Source: Azospirillum sp. TSH64 (GTDB taxonomy: Bacteria; Pseudomonadota; Alphaproteobacteria; Azospirillales; Azospirillaceae). Taken from it: 64,000 bases of DNA. The DNA lies in the NCBI RefSeq assembly GCF_003116035.1, contig NZ_LGQW01000015.1, positions 1,619,876-1,683,875 of the forward strand. Direction: 5' to 3'. Below are positions 53,268 to 64,000 of this stretch, piece after piece. The stretch's first letter is position 1; each line of letters opens with the position of its first letter. The notes under the pieces were generated by a model. The model saw nothing but the letters and a program-made list of their open reading frames with translations. It was not told the DNA's origin and searched no databases. The position numbers were made by a program, and so were the translations under genes.

Positions 53268-53453
53268 GTGATTCACAAGATTTTGGACGCGATCGATGCC
53301 ATCGTCGCGGAAAAACGGCAGAACGGCCAGCTTGAGGACTGGATCAAGAGTGGAGCCGCCCGCCGTTTCTGCGAGAAGATTTCGTCCGAACGCAAGCACT
53401 ACTATCCCGCCCTGCTCCTCTACTTGGAGCGCCGCGGCGGGCAGCACGTCTGA
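53268..53453 (+). CDS. Hypothetical small soluble protein (61 residues)
   Basis: From GTG 53268, encodes MIHKILDAIDAIVAEKRQNG with a continuing charged helical part (LEDWIKSGAARRFCEKISSE) and ending YPALLLYLERRGGQHV. It is helical, soluble and basic, with one Cys. A strong terminator follows at 53475, and a TGC-rich palindrome lies upstream, both supporting an independent transcript. No family recognised. Confidence 0.65.
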   Translation: MIHKILDAIDAIVAEKRQNGQLEDWIKSGAARRFCEKISSERKHYYPALLLYLERRGGQHV

Positions 53454-53474
53454 CAGCATGCCTGTAACGGGAAC

Positions 53475-53506
53475 GGGCCGCGGCATTCCGCGGCCCGCCC
53501 GTTTTT
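53475..53506 (+). terminator. Rho-independent terminator
   Basis: Nine-bp stem GGGCCGCGG (53475-53483) with CCGCGGCCC (53488-53496), loop CATT, then GCCCGTTTTTG. Confidence 0.8.
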
Positions 53507-53514
53507 GAGGGAGC

Positions 53515-55023
53515 CTATTCGGCCGCCAGCGGCGCCGGGATCATGCTGCCGGTCTGCTGGAAGCGGCTGTGCCAGGCGAAGGCTTCCTCCAGCAGGTGCG
53601 GGGTGTGGCCACCGCGCTGAAGCGCCCGGCGGTGATAGTCGGCCGCCAGTTCTCGGTAGCTGGGATGGACGCAGTTGCGGATGATGGTCTCCGCCCGCTC
53701 GCGCGGCGCCAGACCGCGCAGGTCGGCCAGCCCGACCTCCGTCACCAGCACATCGACGTCATGCTCATTGTGGTCGACATGGGTGACCATCGGCACGATG
53801 CTGGAGATGGCGCCGCCCTTGGCCAGCGACTTGGTGACGAAGATGGCGAGGTGGCTGTTGCGGGCGAAGTCGCCGGAGCCGCCGATGCCGTTCATCATCT
53901 GCGTGCCGTTGACGTGTGTCGAGTTGACGTTGCCGTAGATGTCGCACTCCAGCGCCGTGTTGATGCCGATGACGCCCAGGCGGCGGATCACCTCGGGATG
54001 GTTGGAGATCTCCTGCGGGCGCAGCAGCAGTCGGCCCTTGTAGGAACTAATTCTCGGCAGCACCTCGGCATATTTGCCGGCGCTGAGCGTGATCGATGAG
54101 CCGGACGCGAAATTCAACTTGCCGGCGTCGAACAGCTCGAAGGTGCTGTCTTGCAGCACTTCGCTGTACATGGTCAGATCGTGGAACGGCCCGTCGATCA
54201 GCCCGTGCAGCACCGCGTTGGCGATGGTGCCGATGCCGGCCTGGAGCGGCGCCAGCGACCGGCCGAGCCGGCCCTGCTTCACCTCGCGGCCGAAGAACTC
54301 GATGAGGTGGCCGGCGATGGCGTTGGTCTCGTCATCGGGCGGCAGGATGCTGGCCGAGCTGTCCTGCTTGCGCGTCACCACGATGGCGGCGATCTTCGAC
54401 GGATCGATGGGTATGTAGGGCAGGCCGGCCCGGCTTTCCGCCGTCACCACCGGGATCGGTTCGCGGAAGGGGCGGCGCGTCGGGATATAGACGTCGTGCA
54501 TCCCCTCCAGATCCAGCGGCTGGGTCAGGTTCAGCTCGATGATGATCTTTTTGGCCAGGATGGCAAAGGTCGCCGAATTGCCGATGGAGGTGGTCGGCAC
54601 GATCCCGCCGGTGTCGGTGATGGCACAGGCCTCGATCACCGCGACATCGACCGGCCCCATCTGGCGCGAGCGCAGCAGTTCCACCGTTTCCGACAGATGC
54701 TGGTCGACGAACATCACCTCGCCGCGGTTGATCGCCTTGCGCAGCACCGGGTCGGCCTGGAAGGGCAGGCGGCGCGACAGCACCCCCGCCTCCGTCAGGA
54801 TCCGGTCCACGTCGTTGCCCAGCGAGGCGCCGGTCATCAGCGTGATCTTCAGCTTCTCCGACGCGGCGCGCTCGGCCAGCGCCAGCGGCACCGCCTTGGC
54901 GTCGCCGGCACGGGTGAAGCCGCTCATGCCCACGGTCATGCCGTCCTTGATAAGGAAAGCGGCTTCCTCCGCCGGCACCACCTTGCCCCACAAGGATTTC
55001 AGGCGGATGCGATCTCGGTACAT
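53515..55023 (-). CDS. Acetyl-CoA hydrolase/succinate CoA-transferase family protein
   Basis: A 502-residue enzyme of the class I CoA-transferase group that moves CoA between acetate and succinate (or hydrolyses acetyl-CoA). Signatures: GMTVGMSGFTRAGDAKAVP at the start, MTGASLGNDVDRILTEAG, GGIVPTTSIGNSATFAILA, QAGIGTIANAVLHGL, MYSEVLQDSTFELFDAGKL, and NGIGGSGDFARNSHLAIFV. Length matches succinate:acetate CoA-transferases. It would help handle acetate from aldehyde oxidation. Divergent from the AraC-type regulator, with a 336-bp operator-rich gap. Confidence 0.93.
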   Translation of the reverse strand: MYRDRIRLKSLWGKVVPAEEAAFLIKDGMTVGMSGFTRAGDAKAVPLALAERAASEKLKITLMTGASLGNDVDRILTEAGVLSRRLPFQADPVLRKAINRGEVMFVDQHLSETVELLRSRQMGPVDVAVIEACAITDTGGIVPTTSIGNSATFAILAKKIIIELNLTQPLDLEGMHDVYIPTRRPFREPIPVVTAESRAGLPYIPIDPSKIAAIVVTRKQDSSASILPPDDETNAIAGHLIEFFGREVKQGRLGRSLAPLQAGIGTIANAVLHGLIDGPFHDLTMYSEVLQDSTFELFDAGKLNFASGSSITLSAGKYAEVLPRISSYKGRLLLRPQEISNHPEVIRRLGVIGINTALECDIYGNVNSTHVNGTQMMNGIGGSGDFARNSHLAIFVTKSLAKGGAISSIVPMVTHVDHNEHDVDVLVTEVGLADLRGLAPRERAETIIRNCVHPSYRELAADYHRRALQRGGHTPHLLEEAFAWHSRFQQTGSMIPAPLAAE

Positions 55024-55234
55024 CGGGCGTTCCTTTTATGAGTGTTTTTTGTCGAATGACGAACGATCCGTGCCTTGGTGTTCGTTTTTCTTATTTGAAA
55101 ATACTCATAAGGACGGGCTGTCCGATACCGCAACCGTTCGTCCGGAATATCAGGTCACGGAGAAGTGAATGGGTGGGCGAATATCGCCATATCCGTTCGG
55201 AATGCGACCAGAGACTTCGTTCGATTGTATGGAT

Positions 55235-55260
55235 ATTTGCCGAAACACAGTTTCGCAAAT
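55235..55260. promoter_or_regulatory. Long inverted repeat in CoA-transferase/araC intergenic region
   Basis: In the 336-bp gap (55024-55359), ATTTGC and GAAAC (55235-55246) are mirrored by GTTTC and GCAAAT (55250-55260) with one unpaired C. The same gap holds the perfect palindrome GGCGAATATCGCC (55176-55188), a second ATTTGG-CAAG copy at 55265, and repeated CCGTTCG...CGGAAT. No ORF is evident here. A stretch at about 55040-55115 is AT-rich and may hold the leftward promoter. Confidence 0.5.
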
Positions 55261-55359
55261 CGGTATTTGGCAAGCATCGTCCGGCAACGGGGCGGTTGCC
55301 GGCGGAATGGTCGAGGGCGTACCATCGGTCTCTCGAACCGATTCCAGGAGTCCGCCGGC

Positions 55360-56112
55360 GTGGCGTCCCCGCATCGGCCGACCGTCAGCACCCGCAGTTA
55401 CGACGGGCATGAACGGCGGCACGCGCATGACCATCACCAGATCGTGCTGCCCATCGCCGGCACCCTCGACATGGAAGTCGGCGGCGCCTGCGGCCGGGTG
55501 GGAGACGGGCGCGGGGTGCTGGTGGCCGACGGCGTGCCGCACAGCTTCCGCAGCGGCGGTGCCAACCGCTTTGTCGTGCTGGATGTACCGGCCGCTGGGC
55601 TGGTGCCGGAGGCGGCGGTGCGCGCCTGCAATGCCTTCTTCGCCATCGACGGGGCGCTGGATGGGCTCGTGCGCTATCTCGCGGCGGAGGCGGCCGACCG
55701 GCCGCTCGACCCGGTGCTGGCCCATCACTCGGCGGGACTGCTGCTGCGCGCCCTGGAGGCGCGCCAACCGCCACCCGTATCGCCCGCCGTATCAACAAAG
55801 GATCCCATCGACCGCGCCCTGGCCCTGATGGCGGAGCGCTGCGGCGAAGCGCTGACGGTGGCGGAGCTGGCCGAGGCGGCCGGTCTGGCGCCCAGCCGGT
55901 TCCATGAACGCTTCCGCGCCCGCACCGGCAGCACACCGGCCCGCCTGCTGGCCGAATTGCGGCTGGACCGGGCGGAGGCGCTGCTGCGGGACGGTCGCCT
56001 GCCGCTGGCGGAGGTGGCGTTGGCGGTGGGATTCTCCGACCAGAGCGCCCTGACCCGCAGCCTGCGGCGGCGGCGCGGCACCACGCCAGGGGCGGTGCGA
56101 CGGTCTAGATAG
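55360..56112 (+). CDS. AraC family transcriptional regulator
   Basis: A 250-residue regulator. The open frame is longer, but GTG 55360 with AGGAG nine bases upstream gives a normal cupin-AraC length. N-terminal cupin-like sensor (HERRHAHDHHQIVLPIAGTL, VGDGRGVLVADGVPHSF); C-terminal double HTH (LTVAELAEAAGLAPSRFHER, RLPLAEVALAVGFSDQSALT). It is divergent from the CoA-transferase gene, which it may control, and overlaps the convergent hydrolase gene by eight bases. Confidence 0.9.
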   Translation: MASPHRPTVSTRSYDGHERRHAHDHHQIVLPIAGTLDMEVGGACGRVGDGRGVLVADGVPHSFRSGGANRFVVLDVPAAGLVPEAAVRACNAFFAIDGALDGLVRYLAAEAADRPLDPVLAHHSAGLLLRALEARQPPPVSPAVSTKDPIDRALALMAERCGEALTVAELAEAAGLAPSRFHERFRARTGSTPARLLAELRLDRAEALLRDGRLPLAEVALAVGFSDQSALTRSLRRRRGTTPGAVRRSR

Positions 56113-56791
56113 CGCGGGCCGCTTCGACGATCACCGCGGCCACCGCATCGGGACGCGACAGGTGGGGGGCATGGCCGCTTTCGATTTCGACCGTCCGGGC
56201 GCCGATGCGCGAGGCGGTGGCGCGCAGGAAGTCCGGCGGCAGCATGCGGTCCTGGCTGGCGACGACATACCAGGCGGGTTTGGTCTTCCAGGCGGCGGCG
56301 CTGACCTTGCTGGCGAAGCAGGCCGCCGCGACCGGCCCCTGGGTGGCGGCCAGCAGGGCGACCTCCTCCGCCGGCAGGTCCTGGGCGAAATTGCGGGCCA
56401 TGCCCTCCGGCGTCAGGGTCAGGAAGCGGCCCTTGTCCACCGACACGCCCGACAGGCCGGCCGACGGCGGGAAGGGCTTCAGCGTGTCGTTCGGCGATTG
56501 CCCGACGTCGGGAGCGAAGGCGGCGACATAGACGAGGGACTTCACCCGCTCCTGCTCGCCGATCTGGGTGATGACCGCCCCGCCCCAGGAATGGCCGACC
56601 AGCACCACCGGCCCCCTGGTCCGGTCGATGGCGCGCTGGACATGGGCGACATCGTCGTCGAGCGAAACCAGCGGGTTCTGCACCGCGACCGCCGCGAAGC
56701 CTTCCGCTTGCAAGCGGGCGATCACCCGGCCCCAGGAGGAACCGTCGGCGAAGGCGCCATGGACGAGGATGATGGTCGGATTGGAACTCAT
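56105..56791 (-). CDS. Alpha/beta hydrolase
   Basis: A 228-residue cytosolic hydrolase of the fold used by plant methyl-esterases and bacterial MhpC-like enzymes: TIILVHGAFADGSSWGRVI, LVGHSWGGAVITQIG with nucleophile Ser68, SQDRMLPPDFLR (acid region) and ESGHAPHLSRPD (His near 207). No signal peptide. The substrate is unknown; many relatives are annotated as esterases or as responsive to oxidative stress. Starts at ATG 56791. Confidence 0.9.
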   Translation of the reverse strand: MSSNPTIILVHGAFADGSSWGRVIARLQAEGFAAVAVQNPLVSLDDDVAHVQRAIDRTRGPVVLVGHSWGGAVITQIGEQERVKSLVYVAAFAPDVGQSPNDTLKPFPPSAGLSGVSVDKGRFLTLTPEGMARNFAQDLPAEEVALLAATQGPVAAACFASKVSAAAWKTKPAWYVVASQDRMLPPDFLRATASRIGARTVEIESGHAPHLSRPDAVAAVIVEAARAI

Positions 56792-56898
56792 GGAAAGGCT
56801 CCCACAGGCGGTCGGACCCGCCAGTCAGAGCATGGCGGAAGCCGGGCCGTCCAGAGCGGGCGAGGCGCTTTTCCTCAATGCGGAAAAGGGCTTGGCCG

Positions 56899-57516
56899 TT
56901 ATTCCGCCGGCTGGCGGGCCGACCGCCGGCCGAAGGTGGCGACGCGGTAGACGTACCAGAGGGCGATCCCGGCGGCGACGATGTTGGACACCGGGTTCAC
57001 CCAGTTGGCTATCTGCTGGTAGCGGTCCTCCAGCAGATAGCCGGCGCTTGCCAGGAAGGTCGTCCAGATCGCGGTGCCCAGCGTGGTGTAGAGCAGGAAC
57101 GGCACCAGCGCCATGTTCGACACCCCGGCGGGGATGGAGATCAGCGTGCGCACCGCCGGGATCATCCGGCCGATCAGCACCGCCCGGCCGCCATGCTCGC
57201 GGAAATGGGCGGCGGCCTCGTCCACCTCCTCCGGTGCGATGGTCAGCCAGCGGCCATGGCGTGCCGCCCACTGTTTCAGCCGGCGGCTGCCGACCCAGCG
57301 GCCGATCCCGTACCAGAACAGCGCCCCCAGCACCGCACCCACGGTGCCCGAAACGATGATCATCGGCAGACCAAGGTCGCCCCTTGCGGCGGTGAAGCCG
57401 GCCAGCGGCAGGATCAGCTCCGATGGAATGGGGGGAAACAGGTTCTCCGCGAACATCAGCAGAGCGACGCCGAGATAGCCCGTCTGCTCCACCATACCGA
57501 CAATCCAATCGAACAC
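56899..57516 (-). CDS. DedA family membrane protein
   Basis: A 205-residue inner-membrane protein from GTG 57516 (GAGGAGAAG upstream). The DedA/VTT pattern is clear: FAENLFPPIPSELILPLAGF, the charged GALFWYGIGRWVG, then GRMIPAVRTLISIPAGVSNM with the conserved Arg and Pro, and the final helices. Family members are proposed flippases for undecaprenyl phosphate or phospholipids and support membrane potential. It is divergent from the Lrp/AsnC regulator. Confidence 0.92.
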   Translation of the reverse strand: MFDWIVGMVEQTGYLGVALLMFAENLFPPIPSELILPLAGFTAARGDLGLPMIIVSGTVGAVLGALFWYGIGRWVGSRRLKQWAARHGRWLTIAPEEVDEAAAHFREHGGRAVLIGRMIPAVRTLISIPAGVSNMALVPFLLYTTLGTAIWTTFLASAGYLLEDRYQQIANWVNPVSNIVAAGIALWYVYRVATFGRRSARQPAE

Positions 57517-57662
57517 GGTCTTCTCCTCGCGCCTGCCGACCCGCCACCCACCGCCGGAGCAACACCGCGACGGGGCGATTGGTTGCATGGAAGGGCTCGC
57601 ACCGGCTGCCGGCCCTGCTTATGTTTGCAGATGCAACGATTGGATGGACGGAGAAAGTGCCA

Positions 57663-58142
57663 ATGGCGGCGATCAAGCTCGACCGGCATGAGAAGGGGAT
57701 CCTGGCGGCCCTGCAGGAGAATGCCCGCCTGACCATGCAGGAACTGGGCGACACGGTCGGGCTGTCGGCCTCCCCCTGCTGGCGCCGGGTGCGGTCGATG
57801 GAGGAGATCGGCGTCATCCGCCGCTACACGGTGCAGCTCGACCCGCGCAAGCTGGGGCTCGGCGAATGCGTCTTCGCCCATGTCACGCTGGAGCGCCACA
57901 AGGAGAATGCGGTCGACCAGTTCGAGACCGCCATCGCCGGCATGCCGGAGGTGCTGGAATGTTTCGCGGTCACCGGCGACGCCGACTATCTGCTGCGCAT
58001 CGTCGTGCCGACCACTGAGGATTACGGCCGCTTCCTCAGCGAGCGCATCTTCTCCATCCCCGCGGTGTCGCACGTCAAATCGAGCGTCACCCTGAAGGAG
58101 GTGAAGTTCGAGACCCGGCTGCCGCTGGACCATCTGGAGTGA
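57663..58142 (+). CDS. Lrp/AsnC family transcriptional regulator
   Basis: A 159-residue regulator: N-terminal HTH (LDRHEKGILAALQENARLTM, ELGDTVGLSASPCWRRVRSM) and C-terminal RAM effector domain (FETAIAGMPEVLECFAVTGD, DYLLRIVVPTTEDYGRFL). Length is typical. Such regulators usually sense an amino acid; none is visible. It ends at a strong bidirectional terminator shared with the cold-shock gene. Confidence 0.94.
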   Translation: MAAIKLDRHEKGILAALQENARLTMQELGDTVGLSASPCWRRVRSMEEIGVIRRYTVQLDPRKLGLGECVFAHVTLERHKENAVDQFETAIAGMPEVLECFAVTGDADYLLRIVVPTTEDYGRFLSERIFSIPAVSHVKSSVTLKEVKFETRLPLDHLE

Positions 58143-58170
58143 GCAGCCAACTTTCTTGAACGGCATCAAT

Positions 58171-58207
58171 GAAAAAGCCCCCGCTCCGGTGGAGCGGGGG
58201 CTTTTTC
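58171..58207. terminator. Bidirectional intrinsic terminator
   Basis: Perfect 17-bp stem GAAAAAGCCCCCGCTCC (58171-58187) with GGAGCGGGGGCTTTTTC (58191-58207). It ends both the rightward regulator and the leftward double cold-shock gene. Confidence 0.9.
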
Positions 58208-58230
58208 ACATCACAACGACCGATGAGAGA

Positions 58231-61643
<3,413 letters not shown>

Positions 61644-61731
61644 GTCCATCCCAGACCTGTCCGTCCGGCATAGGCGCCGGCCGGGACGGTTGCTTGGCAG
61701 CGGTGGCGTTGCCGTGTTAGGGCTGTCGGCC

Positions 61732-62115
61732 ATGAACAAGCTCTTCGCCACCGTCACCGCCCCGGTGCCGCGTTCGGCCCCGGCGACGCTGTCCACCCGT
61801 TGTTTCGTGCGCGATCTGGTGATGGACGCGTTGATCGGCGTCTATGCCCATGAACGGCTGAAACCCCAGCGCATCCGCCTGAACCTGGATCTCGACGTGA
61901 TCGCCCCCGGCGTCACCGGCGAGGACATGGCGACCATCGTCAAGGGCGTGGTCACCCAGGGCCACGTCACGCTGGTGGAAACGCTGGCCGAACGCATCGC
62001 CGAGCGCTGCCTCGCCGACGCGCGGGTGACGGTGGCCAAGGTCCGGGTGGAAAAGCTGGACGTGTTCCCCGACGCCGCCAGCGTCGGCGTCGAGATCGAG
62101 CGCGCCCGCGGATAA
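61732..62115 (+). CDS. folB: Dihydroneopterin aldolase
   Basis: Folate-pathway enzyme that cleaves dihydroneopterin. A 127-residue protein from ATG 61732; VRDLVMDALIGVYAHERLKP (catalytic Glu and Tyr region), QRIRLNLDLDVIAPG, the helix HVTLVETLAERIAERCLAD, and VAKVRVEKLDVFPDAASVG match FolB. It follows ccrM by 88 bp on the same strand. Confidence 0.9.
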   Translation: MNKLFATVTAPVPRSAPATLSTRCFVRDLVMDALIGVYAHERLKPQRIRLNLDLDVIAPGVTGEDMATIVKGVVTQGHVTLVETLAERIAERCLADARVTVAKVRVEKLDVFPDAASVGVEIERARG

Positions 62116-62177
62116 CGGGGCGTGGGGGTGAGGGCAGGGTGAGCCCTCACCGAATTCTTCTTACCGCCAGACTTTTC

Positions 62178-62756
62178 TTACCGCCGCAACGGCACCGCCC
62201 GCTTGACCAGCCGGCGGTCCATGTCGGCTGCCGCCACCGTCGGCTCGCCCAGGCTGCGCATGACGAAGGCGAAGGTGTCCATCACCCGGTCCAGCACGAT
62301 CTCGTTGTCGTCCGGGCGGCGGCTGACCGACACCACGGCATAGCCGGCGGCACGCGCCACCGCCGGTTCGCCGCGCAGGCCGCGCACGCCCCAGCCGGCC
62401 AGCGCGTCCTTGCAGCGGAACAGTTCCGCGGCGAAACCGCCGGCGGACTGGGTGCGGCCGACCACATAGGCGGCGGCGACCGCCAGCGGCGCCAGCAGCC
62501 CGTCCCAGTCCAGGCAATCCTCCCGCCCGACCCACACCCCGCCGACCGAGCAGGCGGCGGCGCCGACCGCCTCGCCCAGCCCGGCGCGGAAGGCGCGCAG
62601 CGACTCCACCGCGTCGGCCGCCGGCATCGGCTCCACCCGGCGCCCCTCCGGCATGAGCATCAGCCGGCCCGCCCATTCCGACGAGGGCGGCAGCTGTTCG
62701 GTCAGGCGCGCGAGCAGCGCCTCGCGGGCGGCGGCGAAGGGGACGACCTCGGACAT
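62178..62756 (-). CDS. Hypothetical protein, no family recognised
   Basis: A 192-residue soluble protein. ATG 62756 is chosen although a start five codons upstream is possible. Visible: MSEVVPFAAAREALLARLTE, RLMLMPEGRRVEPMPAADAV, LLAPLAVAAAYVVGRTQSAG and VVSVSRRPDDNEIVLDRVMD. The Ala-rich helices and lack of signal suggest a cytoplasmic all-alpha/beta fold. It is convergent with folB and near the tRNA genes. Confidence 0.7.
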   Translation of the reverse strand: MSEVVPFAAAREALLARLTEQLPPSSEWAGRLMLMPEGRRVEPMPAADAVESLRAFRAGLGEAVGAAACSVGGVWVGREDCLDWDGLLAPLAVAAAYVVGRTQSAGGFAAELFRCKDALAGWGVRGLRGEPAVARAAGYAVVSVSRRPDDNEIVLDRVMDTFAFVMRSLGEPTVAAADMDRRLVKRAVPLRR

Positions 62757-62973
62757 CGGGGCCTGCGGCAATGGTGGGGAGAGGAGGCGAGAAAAAGCCT
62801 GAGATGCTCCGGACTGTCAAGAGCGAGCCTGTGCGCCGGCAACCCATGGCTGCGGCGCGGCTGGAATGTCACAGGCGACGGGCGTGGAAACCGCCTTTTT
62901 CCGGAAAAATGAAGAGCTTTGCATTTTTCCGCTTGCCAGCTTTCGCCAGCGGCCATATAAGGCGGGCCTCCGT

Positions 62974-63049
62974 TCCCGGTTAGCTCAGTTGGTAGAGCAG
63001 CGGACTGTTAATCCGCTTGTCGCTGGTTCGAGTCCAGCACCGGGAGCCA
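62974..63049 (+). tRNA. tRNA-Asn (anticodon GTT)
   Basis: A 76-nt cloverleaf including CCA. Acceptor TCCCGGT pairs with ACCGGGA; D-loop AGCTCAGTTGGTAGAGC; anticodon loop CTGTTAA gives GTT; T-arm GGTTCGAGTCC. The CCA is encoded. Confidence 0.96.
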
Positions 63050-63053
63050 TAGC

Positions 63054-63130
<77 letters not shown>

Positions 63131-63170
63131 CTTTCTTTTTCAAATTCGGCGTCAATCGCCAGTATGCTCC

Positions 63171-63199
63171 AAGGACTCGCAAATTGCGGGTCCTTTTTC
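63171..63199 (+). terminator. Intrinsic terminator of the tRNA transcript
   Basis: Ten-bp stem AAGGACTCGC (63171-63180) with GCGGGTCCTT (63186-63195), one G-T pair, loop AAATT, followed by TTTTC. Confidence 0.8.
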
Positions 63200-63238
63200 G
63201 CATGCATATTGTCTTTCCTTTCCCCTATTTTAAAAACG

Positions 63239-63249
63239 TGGTATTACCA
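63239..63249. promoter_or_regulatory. TGGTATTACCA palindrome before nuoA
   Basis: Perfect palindrome TGGTATTACCA, the GntR/FadR-type (PdhR/LldR) operator form, in the 314-bp non-coding gap between tRNA-Asp and nuoA. The gap otherwise shows the tRNA terminator and a GGGAGGAACGCG ribosome site just before nuoA. E. coli PdhR controls respiratory genes through such sites; the parallel is inference. Confidence 0.4.
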
Positions 63250-63444
63250 GGGTCTAACGCGGGGGCTGGCTTGTCCTTCCGCGTGGTGAAAAGCGATTCA
63301 AAGCGCTTTCCTTGCCCACGGTCTCGGCATATATTCCGGCCCGTCTGATGGGCTAATCCAAGGCATGGCTGCCACGGCTTTGCGCTTCCGCCGATTTCCC
63401 GGCCGGAACGGCGCCCGTGGTCGTGGGCTTATGGGAGGAACGCG

Positions 63445-63813
63445 GTGTCGACTCCGCTGATCATTGAGTATCTTCCGATCCTGGTGTTTCTGCTGATCGG
63501 CATCGCGCTGGCCGCGGTGATGGTTGGGGCATCCTACGTCATCAGCCCGAAGAACCCGGACGCCGAGAAGGTCTCCCCCTACGAATGCGGCTTCGAGCCG
63601 TTCGAGGACGCGCGCACCAAGTTCGACGTGCGGTTCTACCTGGTCTCGATCCTGTTCATCATCTTCGACCTTGAAGTCGCCTTCCTGTTCCCGTGGGCGG
63701 TCGCCCTCGGTGACATCGGGCTGTTCGGCTTCTGGTCGATGATGCTGTTCCTGGGCATCCTGACCATCGGCTTCATTTATGAGTGGAAGAAAGGAGCTCT
63801 GGAATGGGAGTAG
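63445..63813 (+). CDS. nuoA: NADH-quinone oxidoreductase subunit A
   Basis: Small membrane subunit of complex I at the quinone junction. The 122-residue protein from GTG 63445 has three helices and the conserved [20 protein letters not shown] and [17 protein letters not shown]. Starts the nuo operon; the nuoB start overlaps its end by ten bases. Confidence 0.97.
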   Translation: MSTPLIIEYLPILVFLLIGIALAAVMVGASYVISPKNPDAEKVSPYECGFEPFEDARTKFDVRFYLVSILFIIFDLEVAFLFPWAVALGDIGLFGFWSMMLFLGILTIGFIYEWKKGALEWE

Positions 63814-64000
63814 AGGTCGCCAAGCCGCTGGCGCCGATTCCGCCCGGACCGGAACAGGACGCCTACATCCGCGCGGTCTCCGACGAGATCCAGGACAAGG
63901 GCTTCGTGCTGGCGAAGTACGAGGATCTGCTGGCCTGGGCCCGGACCGGTTCGCTGTGGCCGATGACCTTCGGCCTGGCCTGCTGCGCGGTGGAGATGAT
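63804..64000 (+). CDS. nuoB: NADH-quinone oxidoreductase subunit B, cut by window edge
   Basis: The first 65 residues of the peripheral-arm subunit that holds cluster N2. From ATG 63804 ([20 protein letters not shown]) to [21 protein letters not shown], where the adjacent Cys pair of ACC gives two N2 ligands. Overlaps nuoA by ten bases. The rest lies outside the window. Confidence 0.95.
   Translation, partial: MGVEVAKPLAPIPPGPEQDAYIRAVSDEIQDKGFVLAKYEDLLAWARTGSLWPMTFGLACCAVEM

Overview
The window reads as a chromosomal stretch of a high-GC, motile, nitrogen-fixer-type alphaproteobacterium, most likely an Azospirillum or close Rhodospirillales relative. The grounds are codon-dense GC-rich DNA, the CckA-ChpT-CtrA phosphorelay genes chpT and ctrA, the cell-cycle DNA methyltransferase gene ccrM, a cheAWYBR operon in the order described for Azospirillum brasilense che1, an intracellular PHA depolymerase, and a NifX-like protein. 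This is an inference from gene content; no database was searched. The window contains no integrase, transposase, CRISPR array or rRNA operon and looks like core genome with regulatory accessory genes.

Layout. 1-7.3 kb: an EamA exporter (cut by the window edge), a GGDEF-EAL protein, a candidate sRNA, a LysE exporter, a large exported protein of unknown family with a possible clan CD cysteine-peptidase-like end, a DUF1194 protein and a small lipoprotein. 7.5-11.2 kb: ethanolamine use (eutB, eutC, permease). 11.2-22.9 kb: PHA depolymerase, an EEP-nuclease/PLD-VTT pair, a NifX-like protein, two histidine kinases, a phytase-like protein, an EamA exporter, chpT and several very small proteins. 23-28.9 kb: the chemotaxis operon. 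29-33.9 kb: cold-shock gene, ctrA, fliI-fliJ and two small probable flagellar accessory genes. 34-37.5 kb: LysR regulator and D-tartrate dehydratase, a microprotein with an extreme Shine-Dalgarno sequence, and a Tat-exported beta-carbonic-anhydrase-like protein. 37.5-41 kb: nadABC. 41.5-47 kb: a membrane-bound formate dehydrogenase cluster. 47-53 kb: aldehyde dehydrogenase with DUF779, a FIST-domain (NosP-like) sensor with its hybrid kinase, and an Nth-like glycosylase. 53-62.8 kb: CoA-transferase, AraC and Lrp regulators, DedA, a double cold-shock-domain protein, YchJ-like protein, rnhB, ccrM, folB. 63-64 kb: tRNA-Asn, tRNA-Asp and the start of the nuo operon.

How they fit. Three nodes of the alphaproteobacterial cell-cycle/motility circuit (ChpT, CtrA, CcrM) sit within 40 kb of chemotaxis and flagellar export genes; the ctrA-fliI divergent promoter carries TTAA half-sites and a CcrM GANTC site. 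Carbon and redox genes (ethanolamine, acetaldehyde, formate, CoA transfer, PHA, NAD synthesis, complex I) suggest a versatile respiratory soil or plant-associated life. The less explained items are the 704-residue exported protein, the paired FlaG-like/ITV-tail proteins, the 16-base full complement to the 16S tail, the His-rich Tat carbonic-anhydrase relative, and several operator-like palindromes in intergenic DNA.
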